Assembly: GCA_035361075.1 (NCBI GenBank)
Contig: DAOSBX010000008.1
Span: 40,235-104,234, forward strand
From: Candidatus Hydrogenedens sp.
GTDB lineage: Bacteria; Hydrogenedentota; Hydrogenedentia; Hydrogenedentales; Hydrogenedentaceae
Direction of reading: 5' to 3'
Length of the DNA: 64,000 nt
In this document: positions 35,443-45,140 of the stretch, piece after piece
Numbering within the stretch: position 1 is the first letter of the stretch
Layout: each line of letters begins with the position of its first letter
Position numbers and translations under genes: made by a program
The notes under the pieces: model-generated
The model's database searches: none
What the model saw: only the letters and a program-made list of their open reading frames with translations
Told to the model about the DNA's origin: nothing

Positions 35443-38094
35443 ATGAAATATTTTACTCCAGTATGTGTGGTTTTAGAATTGAAAGAGGGAGGAATTATAA
35501 CGGACATACAATCGGAGAATAGTCTTTTTTTAGATTTTGAAGTTAAAGAGTATAAGGAGTCTTCGATTTATAATTGGATTTTTGAGCCTTATCGGGAGAG
35601 GGTCAAAAGTTTTTTATATCCTGAACAAGGTTATTGTGATGAAAGACAAATAGGTGCATGGTTTGCGAATCGGGCAAATAAGTATTATTGGTGTTCTATA
35701 ATCATTCCTAAGCAGAATAATCTTTCGACGAACAAAATCATAGTTCAAGATTATACGTCTATTTTGCCTAAACCTTTGAATGTAATTGAGCAAAGTCCTA
35801 AGATATACAATTTTTTTCATGAGTTGGATTTGCCTTTAGGAATAACGGATATTGGAGGGCACTGGATAGATGCCAATCCAGCATTATGTTCACTATTAGG
35901 GTATACTCGTGACGAATTATTGAAATTAAGTTGGCAGGATGTAACGGACGCGCAAAATGTGGAACGTGAGTCACTAATTTATAGAGAGGCATTAAATAAT
36001 CATCAGATTTTACTTAGGGGGTTAACGCTTGTTGAAAAGCATTATGTGCGAAAAGATAAGACGACTTTTCGTGCATTGGTTCACACGCTTGCTATTCCTG
36101 ATGGCCAAAGCTTTCCGATTAGTTGTTTTTTCTCGTATATTGAGAATCTGGATGATAAGGAGCGGTTGCAGAAGGAAGTAGAAAATAATAGAGCGTTTTT
36201 GCGTTTGATACTCGATTTACTTCCAGTTCGTGTTTTCTGGAAGGATATAGATTTGCGCTATTTAGGTTGTAATCTTGCTTTTGCACGAGATGCAGGGGAA
36301 AAATCACCAGAGGATGTTATAGGTAAGACAGATTATAGTTTCCCATGGAAAATTCAAGCGGATATGTATCGTCAAGATGATAGGGCTGTTATTTCGACTG
36401 GGGTGTCTAAAGTATTTTATGAAGAATCACAAACGACGCCTGATGGTGGGTTGATCTGGTTGAGAACGAGTAAAATACCTTTGGTAGGGATAGGTGGAAA
36501 ATCTATGGGAGTATTGGGTATTTATGAGGATATTACAGAATTGAAAGCTATCATAGATACTCTTAATGAGACCATGTCTATTTTAAAAGCTTTAATTGAT
36601 TCTGCACCCATGGGGGTTGTTGCGATAAATACAGAAGGGAATATTGAATTTTGGAATAAGGCTACTGAGGAAATATTTGGTTGGGATAGTGATGAAGTAA
36701 TATCTAATCCTGTTGTTTCATTTATACCCCGTATAACGCAGTTAATATTGGATTATCATAAAGAAGATAGTGGAGGAGAGAACACTTTATCTTATGAGTT
36801 TGAGATAGATGAATGTAATAAAAGAGGCGAGTTGCTGAATCTTAGGATTATATATCGTTCTGTTCAAATCACAGAAGGGAAGATGTTACACCTTATTCTT
36901 ATTCAAGATATTACAAACATTAAGCGAATTCAGATGGAACAAGAACAATTGAGGTTGCAATTACAGCATACTCAGAAATTGGAAAGTTTAGGGGTTATGT
37001 CGGGTGCAATTGCTCATGATTTTAACAATATACTCATGGCCATTATGGGGAATATTGACCTTGCTTTGTTAGATTTGCATAATCCAGATGCAATTAAAAA
37101 TTATCTTGTTGGAATAGATGAATCAGTTAAGAGTGCTGCTGAATTGTGTAAGGAGTTGCTTGTTTTTTCGGGTAAGAAACAACAACCACATCAAGTGTTG
37201 AATATTAATAAAATAATCTGTGAGATGGAACATTTACTGAAAATAAGTGTTTCAAAGAAGGTATTATTGGAGTTTGAGCTGGGTACTGAAGATATGATGA
37301 TATTCGGTGAACCAGGTCAATTTCGTTCGATATTGTTAAATTTGGTTATCAACGCATCGGATGCTATAGGTAATCATAGTGGTCTTATTCGAGTTAAGAC
37401 ATATATAGTAGATTATGATACGGGGTTGATGTGGACTGCATGGTTTAAGGAGGGTATAGAGCCTAAGAAGTATGTAGTTCTTGAAGTTTCAGATACAGGT
37501 TGTGGAATGGATAAAGACGTAATCTCAAAAATTTTTGACCCATTTTTCACAACAAAGGATAAAGGCAGAGGATTGGGGTTGGCTATGGTTATGGGGGCAA
37601 TACGTGCACATTCGGGAACTATAAAAGTATACAGTGAATTAGGGAAAGGAACTGTATTTAAGGTATATCTGCCATATACAAAACCAAATGGGACTTATGT
37701 AGAGGTTGAGGTTCAGGAGAAATGGCAAGGGAAAGGGACTATACTTTTTGCGGATGACGAAGCGATTATTCTTCAGATAACGGTAAAAATGCTTGAAAAG
37801 ATGGGCTTTAATGTTATTTCTGCAAAGGATGGCCGTGAAGCTGTGGAATTATTTGAACAGAACAAAGAGTGTATTTGTGCAGTGATCTTGGATATTACTA
37901 TGCCTTATTTGGATGGAATAGAAGTAGCACGGCATATTCGTTCTAAGTCTTCGGACATACCTATTTTTCTAAGTAGTGGGCTTCTGAAGCACACGTTGGA
38001 TGAGAAAGAGCTTGGTTTTTCTATCCAAGGGTTTTTAAATAAGCCGTATAACATGAATGTTCTTTCTAAGATGTTGCAAACATATCTCACATGA
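35443..38094 (+). CDS. Hybrid PAS histidine kinase with receiver domain
   Basis: 883 residues, apparently cytoplasmic with no membrane span. Three PAS-type domains lie at about 125-235 (GITDIGGHWIDANPALCSLLGY), 245-365 and 378-490. The dimerisation/phosphoacceptor helix has H525 in GAIAHDFNN. The ATPase domain (about 610-745) shows NLVINASDAI, DTGCGMD and GRGLGLAMV. A C-terminal receiver (about 765-883) has D817 in VILDITMP as the phosphate acceptor. It has no partner response regulator next to it, so signal output likely passes through its own receiver to an unlinked protein. PAS ligands cannot be told from sequence alone. Confidence 0.94.
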   Translation: MKYFTPVCVVLELKEGGIITDIQSENSLFLDFEVKEYKESSIYNWIFEPYRERVKSFLYPEQGYCDERQIGAWFANRANKYYWCSIIIPKQNNLSTNKIIVQDYTSILPKPLNVIEQSPKIYNFFHELDLPLGITDIGGHWIDANPALCSLLGYTRDELLKLSWQDVTDAQNVERESLIYREALNNHQILLRGLTLVEKHYVRKDKTTFRALVHTLAIPDGQSFPISCFFSYIENLDDKERLQKEVENNRAFLRLILDLLPVRVFWKDIDLRYLGCNLAFARDAGEKSPEDVIGKTDYSFPWKIQADMYRQDDRAVISTGVSKVFYEESQTTPDGGLIWLRTSKIPLVGIGGKSMGVLGIYEDITELKAIIDTLNETMSILKALIDSAPMGVVAINTEGNIEFWNKATEEIFGWDSDEVISNPVVSFIPRITQLILDYHKEDSGGENTLSYEFEIDECNKRGELLNLRIIYRSVQITEGKMLHLILIQDITNIKRIQMEQEQLRLQLQHTQKLESLGVMSGAIAHDFNNILMAIMGNIDLALLDLHNPDAIKNYLVGIDESVKSAAELCKELLVFSGKKQQPHQVLNINKIICEMEHLLKISVSKKVLLEFELGTEDMMIFGEPGQFRSILLNLVINASDAIGNHSGLIRVKTYIVDYDTGLMWTAWFKEGIEPKKYVVLEVSDTGCGMDKDVISKIFDPFFTTKDKGRGLGLAMVMGAIRAHSGTIKVYSELGKGTVFKVYLPYTKPNGTYVEVEVQEKWQGKGTILFADDEAIILQITVKMLEKMGFNVISAKDGREAVELFEQNKECICAVILDITMPYLDGIEVARHIRSKSSDIPIFLSSGLLKHTLDEKELGFSIQGFLNKPYNMNVLSKMLQTYLT

Positions 38095-38104
38095 TTAGTG
38101 TAAT

Positions 38105-38818
38105 TTAAGAAATATCTACAATCCAAAACTTGGATAGATGGAATTCAATACTGTTGAAAATAAAATTAAACCAGCACGATACACGGTCTAAAATCCAGCT
38201 GTCTGAGGTTAATATAATTCCCCCTTCTGAAATCAGTACGTGGTCAGGGTTGTCCACAAGTTCCACATTCCATTTTTGACCAAAATTTAAAGATATTTCT
38301 CGTATCAATTTTGCCAGTTTTCCACTATTAGAGATAGGTTTGTCTAAAAACCAATTTACTTCTGCAGGGTCATAGTATGGCAATCGTTCACCTATCCAGT
38401 TTAGAGCAGGGATAGTTTCCTGAACTTTATGATATGAACCGTGTATGCTTGCCATGTCTCGAATACAGCCATCCCTTGCAAGAATTAGAACTCCTCCTGA
38501 TAACATACTTTCGATAGTGATTAATATGTTATATCCATCGATGTAAATTCTTTTACCAAATAATTCTTCTTCGTCTACTTCGCTTTCTTTTCGTTTTTTT
38601 AGTGAATTATCAGAGCATGCAGACCTCTGGACAGCTATTCTTTGTCTTTTTCTTAATTGATAATGGTCTCCAACGATTTTAATGGCGCTTTTTTCTGAAT
38701 AATTTCGCGTATAAAGGTATGAAAGGTCGCGGACTGCTTCTTTTAATTTAGGTATTTCTTGTGGAGCAAATAATTTTTCATCCAGTGGATTTTTACCCCG
38801 ATGTTGTTGTTTTGTCAT
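38105..38818 (-). CDS. DUF434-family protein with PIN-like C-terminal domain
   Basis: 237 residues. The N-terminal 70 residues match DUF434 (FAPQEIPKLKEAVRDLSYLYTR, then LRKRQRIAVQRSACSD). The C-terminal part begins IYIDGYNILITIESML, an acidic strand resembling PIN-type nucleases, and later holds ISEGGIILTSDSWIL. Function is unknown; a nuclease acting on RNA is a family-level guess. It is the last gene of a minus-strand run from the TonB/TolA-like gene through tolB and smpB, 32 bp after its upstream neighbour. Confidence 0.82.
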   Translation of the reverse strand: MTKQQHRGKNPLDEKLFAPQEIPKLKEAVRDLSYLYTRNYSEKSAIKIVGDHYQLRKRQRIAVQRSACSDNSLKKRKESEVDEEELFGKRIYIDGYNILITIESMLSGGVLILARDGCIRDMASIHGSYHKVQETIPALNWIGERLPYYDPAEVNWFLDKPISNSGKLAKLIREISLNFGQKWNVELVDNPDHVLISEGGIILTSDSWILDRVSCWFNFIFNSIEFHLSKFWIVDIS

Positions 38819-38850
38819 ATTAAAGCCATTTTTTATTTATGGTATGAAGG

Positions 38851-39291
38851 TTAGTTCATATCTGATTTTTTATAGATAGTACTTTCATCTTTTTTTATGA
38901 AACTGCTATCATCTTTTTTTATGATACTACTATCATCTTTTTTTATGATGCTTGTGTCTTCAAGTGGATTATCGACATCTTGAGCCAGCCAGAATTCTTT
39001 CCATTCTTGTTTCCATTCGTGTTCTGTTTCTTTAAGGTATGCAATAATTCCCCAAAAGACCTCTTCGAATGTAAATTGGTTAGAATTTGCAAAAGTTTCT
39101 TTCCAGGTGCCTTGCCTTACAATGCCGTAAAATGTGGATAATCGTCTTAAATGTTTTTCAACGGCACGGTATGGGCTATAAACCCCAGAGATTTTAAGGA
39201 ATGCGGATGGGCTCATAGGACCGATATAATGAATCCAGAAATCTTTGGGTAGCCATTTTGCTGGATTTTTTTTCTTTTCTTTGGTTTCCAT
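38851..39291 (-). CDS. Unknown small protein with C-terminal 8-residue repeats
   Basis: 146 residues, not recognised. The N-terminal two-thirds are aromatic-rich (WLPKDFWIHYIGPMSPSAF, EVFWGIIAYLKETEHEWKQEW). The tail is built of 8-residue units of the type SIIKKDDS, encoded by 24-bp DNA repeats each with a run of seven A's. It lies 34 bp after smpB and 32 bp before the DUF434 gene on the same strand, so it probably shares their transcript. The repeated tail looks disordered and could change length or frame by slippage. Confidence 0.65.
   Translation of the reverse strand: METKEKKKNPAKWLPKDFWIHYIGPMSPSAFLKISGVYSPYRAVEKHLRRLSTFYGIVRQGTWKETFANSNQFTFEEVFWGIIAYLKETEHEWKQEWKEFWLAQDVDNPLEDTSIIKKDDSSIIKKDDSSFIKKDESTIYKKSDMN
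38887..38958. repeat. 24-bp tandem repeat with homopolymer tracts
   Basis: ATCTTTTTTTATGA recurs at 38887, 38911 and 38935, exactly 24 bp apart, inside the 3' end of the unknown 146-residue gene. Each unit includes T7 (A7 on the coding strand). Confidence 0.85.
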
Positions 39292-39325
39292 TGTTATACC
39301 TCCGTATAACTTATTTTAACACATT

Positions 39326-39793
39326 TTATCGGTATCGTTTTACAATTCTTTCTATTTCCCGTTCAGTATCTTTCCTTTTTATTTCTTCACGTTTATCTAT
39401 TACTTTTTTGCCACGTCCTAAGCCTATTTCTACTTTGACCAAGCCATTTTTAAAATATACGCGAAGAGGTATTAAAGTCAAACCTTTTTCTTCGATTTTT
39501 CTTCCTAAACGGATTATTTCTCGTTTGTGGAGTAGTAATTTTCTTTTCCTATGTGGGTCATGATTTAGTATGTTTCCCTGTTCGTATGGGCGTATGTAAG
39601 AATTGACTAAAAAGAGTTCGCCATCTTCGTAGTCGACATAGGCATCTTGAATTGACATACTTCCTGAAGTTCGTAGGGACTTTACCTCAGTTCCTTTGAG
39701 GGCAATTCCAGCTTCATATCGTTCCATAATTTCATAATCAAAATGGGCACGTCTATTTTGAACGATTAATTTTTCTCCACTTTGTCGTGCCAT
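39326..39793 (-). CDS. smpB: SsrA-binding protein SmpB
   Basis: 155 residues covering the full SmpB beta-barrel: NRRAHFDYEIMERYEAGIAL, GTEVKSLRTSGSMSIQDAYV, HDPHRKRKLLLHKREI, and a basic C-terminal tail ending IVKRYR. It binds tmRNA and delivers it to stalled ribosomes for trans-translation. It lies 26 bp after tolB on the same strand. The tmRNA gene itself is not seen in this window. Confidence 0.97.
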   Translation of the reverse strand: MARQSGEKLIVQNRRAHFDYEIMERYEAGIALKGTEVKSLRTSGSMSIQDAYVDYEDGELFLVNSYIRPYEQGNILNHDPHRKRKLLLHKREIIRLGRKIEEKGLTLIPLRVYFKNGLVKVEIGLGRGKKVIDKREEIKRKDTEREIERIVKRYR

Positions 39794-39819
39794 AAAAGCC
39801 CTTTTTAAAGATATTATTT

Positions 39820-41142
39820 TTAGTTACTACTACTCATACGTGGACCCCATGAAGGTCCTTGACATTCCATAGTTAAGTTTGGGACGCGTCGTTCTTCTCC
39901 TGTCTTTACATTTACGGTCCATAATTCCCATCTTCCATTTCTTGTGGAACAGAACATGAGATGTCTTGAATCAGGTGACCATGTTGGAGATTCATTGCTT
40001 CCGTAGGAGTTGGTTAATCGTCTTGGATTGGAGCCATCAGCGTTCATAACATAGATTTCGAAGCCTTCTCCTTTTTGTTCTACGACGTACGCAATCATTT
40101 TTCCATCTGGTGACCATGCTGGGTCATAAGAATTTCCGCCTTGGTATGAAAGTCTTCTTGGTTCACTTCCATCTGCTCCCATGACATGAATTTGTGGGTT
40201 TCCACCTCGGTCACTTACGAAAGCAATTTGGGAACCATCTGGCGAAATACAAGGAGATGTATCTGCATCTTTATTTCTTGTGATTCGGACAGGGTTACTT
40301 CCGTCCATATTACGGATATAAATTTCCATATTTGCATCTTTACTTAATGTCATAGCTAAACGTTGTCCATCTGGGAACCAAGCAGGAGCAGAGTTTAAGC
40401 CAACCTCTTTAGATAAGGGTGTGACTTTGCCAGTTAGACGGTCAAAGATGTATAAGAAAGAGTAACGGTCTTTGTATGATAAGTAGGCGATTTTTGTTCC
40501 ATCAGGGGAAATTTTAGGTTTTATTGATACAGAACCGTGTTCTGTGATTTGTTTTAGATTTGCCCCATCATAATCTGCGATGAAAAGTTCCTTATTTTTG
40601 CCCACAATACCCGTGAAACAAATTTGACTTGTTCCGATACCTGGAATGCCATCAACATAGCCGATGGCTTCTTCAGTAAAGCGATGTGCAGACAATCGAG
40701 CGTTTGAGATATCTACTCGAACTTCTTTGCCTACTACTTGATTGTTTGATAAAAGGTCAATTAATCGTATTTGACAAACATACTTATTCCCTTCTCGTTT
40801 TACAAAACCGTAAACGATGAATTCTGCTTTTGTAGCCCGCCATGCTTCGAAATTTAAATTGGTTATTTCTCTATCCAATGCGACAAATCCTACGGGATAC
40901 CTTTCACGAGGTAGAATGATAAAGAGTCCTGAAAATTCGAGGTCATAAGCTACAACCTGTGATAATTCTACAGCGACACCACTTAATTCGGGTGTATCTG
41001 GACAAAAAGGTGGGACTGCTACTACAATTCTTGTATCAATACCTCTTACTGATTGAATTCTGATTGCATCCTGTGAATAAAGATTAAATGAGAGGAAAAG
41101 AAGAGTAATAAAAACGACAATATACATTTTTTTTGGAACCAT
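39820..41142 (-). CDS. tolB: Tol-Pal system beta-propeller protein TolB
   Basis: 440 residues with a signal peptide (about 1-24). An N-terminal anticodon-binding-like domain (about 28-165) precedes a six-bladed propeller built of repeats such as SPDGTKIAYLSYKD, FPDGQRLAMTLS, SPDGSQIAFVSDRGG, SPDGKMIAYV and SPDSRHLMFCS. The periplasmic protein links Pal at the outer membrane with TolA and takes part in cell-division constriction. A TonB/TolA-like gene sits 80 bp upstream; tolQ, tolR and pal are not in view. Confidence 0.95.
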   Translation of the reverse strand: MVPKKMYIVVFITLLFLSFNLYSQDAIRIQSVRGIDTRIVVAVPPFCPDTPELSGVAVELSQVVAYDLEFSGLFIILPRERYPVGFVALDREITNLNFEAWRATKAEFIVYGFVKREGNKYVCQIRLIDLLSNNQVVGKEVRVDISNARLSAHRFTEEAIGYVDGIPGIGTSQICFTGIVGKNKELFIADYDGANLKQITEHGSVSIKPKISPDGTKIAYLSYKDRYSFLYIFDRLTGKVTPLSKEVGLNSAPAWFPDGQRLAMTLSKDANMEIYIRNMDGSNPVRITRNKDADTSPCISPDGSQIAFVSDRGGNPQIHVMGADGSEPRRLSYQGGNSYDPAWSPDGKMIAYVVEQKGEGFEIYVMNADGSNPRRLTNSYGSNESPTWSPDSRHLMFCSTRNGRWELWTVNVKTGEERRVPNLTMECQGPSWGPRMSSSN

Positions 41143-41222
41143 AACTTTATCCCTTTTGCTTTAAGTTTGTAGAATCACAAGTATTATAATTGAAATTGAT
41201 AAAAAATTACATTTGCGGATGT

Positions 41223-42005
41223 TTATTGTAGCGAAAAGGCATATACTACCAGTTGTTCGTCCTTTGCGAATCCGTCTGGGAAACGGGGGAATGGTGCGGC
41301 GAGCAAAATAGCCCGAATACCTGATTCACCTAACTCTGGGTCGCTTGCTTCTTTGGTTACCCTTGGGGTTTCGATGAGTTGTCCCTGTCTGTTTACCCAA
41401 AAAGATACTTCTGCTACGTTATTTTCGGGGTCTATTTTAATTCCTTCTGGGACAACCCAAACAGATTCAATTTTTCTTTGGACCTGTCTTGCCCACCATT
41501 CCAATTCTGGCGGTAAAGGAGTTGCGACTTCTGCTTTAGGTGCGGGTGGAGTAGGTGGGATTTTCTCTTTTTTCTCTACAGGTTTTTTTTCGGGTTCTGG
41601 TTTTGGTTTAGGAGGTTCTGGTTTTTTTTCAGGTTCTGGTTTTGGCTTAGGAGGTTCTGGTTTTTTTTCGGGTTTCGGTTCGGGTTTAGGAGGTTCTGGT
41701 TTGGGTTCAGGTTTTGGTTCAGGTTTGGGAGGTTCTGGCTTTGGTGGTTCAGGTTTGGGAGGCTCTGGTTTGGGAGGTTCGGGTTTAGGTGGTTCTGGTG
41801 GAGGTTCTTGTGTGATTGGTTTTTCTGGGACAGGGTTCTCTAATGATACCTGAAAAACAAGTGGAATGGGTTCTGGTGTTCTAAATTTATAAAAATAAAA
41901 AGGTATGAAAATAAGAATATGGATAAGAATCGAAATGATAAATGCTTTTTTTATCCGTTTCGATTCTTTATTTCTATTCCAATATTCTTGATATAACCAT
42001 TGCAT
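41223..42005 (-). CDS. TonB/TolA-like energy transducer
   Basis: 260 residues. One N-terminal membrane helix (about 23-42, IISILIHILIFIPFYFY) is followed by a long Pro/Glu/Lys rod (about 60-150) of PEPPKPEPPKP and PEKKPEPPKPKP repeats. A C-terminal domain of about 90 residues (ELEWWARQVQRKIESVWVVP, VAEVSFWVNRQGQL) matches the TonB/TolA fold. Such proteins carry inner-membrane proton-motive energy to the outer envelope. Position directly upstream of tolB favours a TolA role, while the rod is more TonB-like in composition; I cannot decide between them. Confidence 0.85.
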   Translation of the reverse strand: MQWLYQEYWNRNKESKRIKKAFIISILIHILIFIPFYFYKFRTPEPIPLVFQVSLENPVPEKPITQEPPPEPPKPEPPKPEPPKPEPPKPEPPKPEPKPEPKPEPPKPEPKPEKKPEPPKPKPEPEKKPEPPKPKPEPEKKPVEKKEKIPPTPPAPKAEVATPLPPELEWWARQVQRKIESVWVVPEGIKIDPENNVAEVSFWVNRQGQLIETPRVTKEASDPELGESGIRAILLAAPFPRFPDGFAKDEQLVVYAFSLQ

Positions 42006-42202
42006 TTTATAACTATTTTTTTCCCTCCTTTATTGTTTTATAATAACATAAAAAATGTTGGGTATGTAATACTTCCGTGTTTTATATTTTATTTATGTTT
42101 AATTTGTTATAAAAGTTCCGATTTTATAACGGAAAAATTTTAAAATAATTAACAATGTTGTGTGATAATGTATGTATTGTTTTGTTGGTATTTTTGGATT
42201 AA

Positions 42203-43516
42203 TTAGGATTTTGTTTCGTTAGTGATATAGGAATCGACAGCATGGCGGAGTGTTTTCATAATCCAGGAACGTTTGTTATCATCAGTTTCTAAGAGGGTAA
42301 TGCGGAAACCATCGTAATTGGATTGGAATCCGCTTAAGGGCACAACAACGATGCCAGTGGAACCCATAAGATAATATACAAAACGTTTGTCGGGAGGTGC
42401 ATTTTTGACCAGGGTTTCGATGTATTCTTTTATTTTTTTATTTTCGATTGGTAGTGTTTGATGGCTGTTTAACACACCTTCTTTGAACATGACAGTGGCA
42501 TAGAATGCTCCGCCAGGTCTGTTTAATACGACATGAGGACATCCGTGAAATGCCTCCATAAGTTCGTCTGCACGATTGCTGAATGTAAGGGCACGTTGAC
42601 GAAGATGTTGTGGATAACGACTATCTCCCATCACTTTGGGGATGACCATTTGTGGAAATGTTGTTGAGCATACTTCTAATCGTTTGGCGGCAAGTAGACT
42701 GTCAACATATTCGGAGAAATTGGCATCTTTTTTACGATTTAATACTTCAATCCATCCGCAGCGGGCTCCAGGCCAGGGAAATTCTTTACTGATTCCTCGC
42801 ATGGCAATACCTGGGACATCTTCAATCCATTGGCTTAGGTGAATTTTTGGATACCCCGGGAAAACAATATGGCTATATATTTCATCGGTAATGATAAATA
42901 AATCGTATTCTTTTGCGATTTTAAGTATTTCCTCAAGCACACTTCTTGGATACACGGCTCCTGTAGGGTTATCTGGTGAGAGTAGGAGTATGCCTGCGAT
43001 GGAGTCGTTATATTTTACTTTGTTTCTAAGGTCATATAAATCGGGCATCCAGTTATTATATGGGTCTAATTTATAGGTGAGGTGACTGTAACCAGAGTGA
43101 GCCGCCTCAGCAGAAGAATGAGTGCTATATGCTGGTGAAGGACCTAAGACTCTTGCTTCACGTTTAAGAAAACCGTAGACTTTTGCGACAGCATCTCCGA
43201 TGCCATTGAAGAAGATGATATCATCGGGTGTAATTTTAGTGCTACCACTTCGTTGATTTACCATTTCGGCTAAAAAGGCACGGGTTTCAGGGACGCCAGC
43301 AGTATCACAGTAACCGTAGGTGCGTGAATCATCAATTGTTTCATGAATAATGTCTTTAATCCAGGGGGCAATTTGTTCCCCTTTTTCGATAGGGTCTCCG
43401 ATATTTTCCCATGTAATAGGTTGACCTAATTCCTTTACTTTATTAGCGATGGCTACGATTTCTCTTATTTCGTAGCTTAAATTACGGGCACCTTCGTGAA
43501 CAATATTTCGACGCAT
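42203..43516 (-). CDS. Class I/II PLP-dependent aminotransferase
   Basis: 437 residues of aspartate-aminotransferase fold. The pyridoxal phosphate lysine is in GISKEFPWPGARCGW, and LLLSPDNPTGAVYP and ITDEIYSHIVF are conserved cofactor-site segments. A C-terminal small domain follows. Its N-terminus (SYEIREIVAIANKVKELG) is typical of a clade of uncharacterised aminotransferases. The amino acid specificity cannot be predicted. It is a single minus-strand gene with about 200 bp before the TonB/TolA-like gene. Confidence 0.93.
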   Translation of the reverse strand: MRRNIVHEGARNLSYEIREIVAIANKVKELGQPITWENIGDPIEKGEQIAPWIKDIIHETIDDSRTYGYCDTAGVPETRAFLAEMVNQRSGSTKITPDDIIFFNGIGDAVAKVYGFLKREARVLGPSPAYSTHSSAEAAHSGYSHLTYKLDPYNNWMPDLYDLRNKVKYNDSIAGILLLSPDNPTGAVYPRSVLEEILKIAKEYDLFIITDEIYSHIVFPGYPKIHLSQWIEDVPGIAMRGISKEFPWPGARCGWIEVLNRKKDANFSEYVDSLLAAKRLEVCSTTFPQMVIPKVMGDSRYPQHLRQRALTFSNRADELMEAFHGCPHVVLNRPGGAFYATVMFKEGVLNSHQTLPIENKKIKEYIETLVKNAPPDKRFVYYLMGSTGIVVVPLSGFQSNYDGFRITLLETDDNKRSWIMKTLRHAVDSYITNETKS

Positions 43517-43611
43517 ATAAACCTCTATTAAAAAAATTATGATGGTTGGGTATGTGGAAAAAACCTTCCCCCATGGAAGATACGATTATTATACTATTTT
43601 TTTAATAAAAA

Positions 43612-44949
43612 TTAAAATGCGTTGGCAGTTAAAATAGGTTCGAAATATCTTAATGAATCAAAATTGAAGGAGTGTAAGTTTTGTGCAGGTTTGTAGATGA
43701 TAACTTCGTCTTTGAGATTACCTTCTTTGTCAAAGGAACGGTACGTGAGTTTATTATCTTTTTCCGTCTCGATTGTTATTATTTGATATGTTGGGGTTTT
43801 TGTGAATGTTTTTTCAATAAGTTCGGTTGGTTCCTGAGTTTCGTAAGCTTTTGTCCCAGAGAAGGCAATAACGTAGTATGTTCCTTCGTATGGAGAGGAT
43901 ACTTTTTGGTTGTTATTTAATGGATATGTTCGCCAGTAGGAATGGTCATGACCTTGAAAAACAAAATCAACATGGTATTTGTCAATGATAGGTAACCATG
44001 CGTCTCTAATGTGTTTGTTATCTCTACGTACTCCCGAACTATAAATAGGTTGGTGAAATAAGAGGAATTTCCATAAACTTTGACTGTGTGCTAATTGATT
44101 TTCTAACCAAGCCGTTTGTTCTTCTGGATTATGGTTAGCATTTAGGATAGTAAAATGTGCGTTTGAAAAAAGGAAGGAGTAGCAATATTCTTTTGGGATA
44201 TTTTCGGGTCCGTTTTGTGGCAGGACGAAGTAGTCGGTGTACATTTTAGGTAACATAGGGCTGGATTTATACTCGTGGTTGCCAATTGTTGGGACTAACG
44301 GGTATCGGGCGAATATATCACCTGCGAAGTGGAATAAGGCATCCCAGTCATCCCGTTCATTCCCACGATTTACAAGGTCTCCAGCCATAAGGATAAAGGA
44401 GCAATCGGGACATTTTTCAATAGCATTACTAAGCAATTTTCCCCATTCTTCAAATCCAACTTGAGCATCCCCTAAGTATATAAATGAAAAGGTTCGTGGT
44501 TGGGCAGGGGCAGTTTTGAAGGAGAACCAATTACTCCAAATATCTTGTGGGATGGAAGCTACTCGGTACTCATAAATTGTGTCAGGTTCTAAAGAATTTA
44601 AGGTTATGAACCATCGGAGTATTTCTGGATTGTTTTTCAAGGGTGGGTCTATTATGGAGATGGATTGGGCTTGACTTTTTAATGTGTTTGAATCTTCTTT
44701 TTTTCGCCATTCGATGATGCTTTCTTTTACATTTGTGGAGGTGCTCCATTGTATTGAAATTGAATTTTGGGGTGTTTCAGTTATGGTGAGTACTATCTGA
44801 GAGGGTGTTTCTGTAACGGGGAAGGGGGTTTCACGTTCTGGAGGTGTTTTTAAATCAGCAAAGGGAGGAAGATTTAAAAAGAATAGGATAACTGTAATTA
44901 ATAAGAATGAGGTTAGATGTTTTGAATGGAGATTTTTTGTTTTAGTCAT
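43612..44949 (-). CDS. Exported purple-acid-phosphatase-like metallophosphoesterase
   Basis: 445 residues with a signal peptide (about 10-33). A fibronectin-like N-terminal domain (about 45-150, SIQWSTSTNVKESIIEW) is followed by a metallophosphatase domain with the metal-ligand motifs GDAQ, MAGDLVNRG, GNHEY, HQPIYS and FQGHDHSYWR. This is the purple acid phosphatase layout, releasing phosphate from organic esters outside the cytoplasm. The enzyme could scavenge phosphate. It stands alone, with an 850-bp gap on the other side. Confidence 0.92.
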   Translation of the reverse strand: MTKTKNLHSKHLTSFLLITVILFFLNLPPFADLKTPPERETPFPVTETPSQIVLTITETPQNSISIQWSTSTNVKESIIEWRKKEDSNTLKSQAQSISIIDPPLKNNPEILRWFITLNSLEPDTIYEYRVASIPQDIWSNWFSFKTAPAQPRTFSFIYLGDAQVGFEEWGKLLSNAIEKCPDCSFILMAGDLVNRGNERDDWDALFHFAGDIFARYPLVPTIGNHEYKSSPMLPKMYTDYFVLPQNGPENIPKEYCYSFLFSNAHFTILNANHNPEEQTAWLENQLAHSQSLWKFLLFHQPIYSSGVRRDNKHIRDAWLPIIDKYHVDFVFQGHDHSYWRTYPLNNNQKVSSPYEGTYYVIAFSGTKAYETQEPTELIEKTFTKTPTYQIITIETEKDNKLTYRSFDKEGNLKDEVIIYKPAQNLHSFNFDSLRYFEPILTANAF

Positions 44950-45074
44950 TGGTGTTACTTCCTTAACAATAATTTTTAGTGAAATTTTTCTGTTTTTTTA
45001 TTAGATAGGGAATTGTAGAAAAAAGTTTCGATAAATTGGATATAAAATGAGGAGACTGAATAATGTAGGTATTT

Positions 45075-45140
45075 AAAAAAGGTGCGCACGGGCATATCTA
45101 TCGGAACAGGCATAGGAGGGGGGGATAGTAGCCCGTGCGC
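45075..45140 (-). terminator. Strong hairpin with T6 on the minus strand
   Basis: GCGCACGGGC (45084-45093) pairs perfectly with GCCCGTGCGC (45131-45140). Inside it, CTATC (45098-45102) pairs with GATAG (45124-45128). On the minus strand a 3-base ACC precedes TTTTTT (45080-45075). The nearest upstream minus-strand gene, ispF, ends 660 bp away. Confidence 0.55.
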
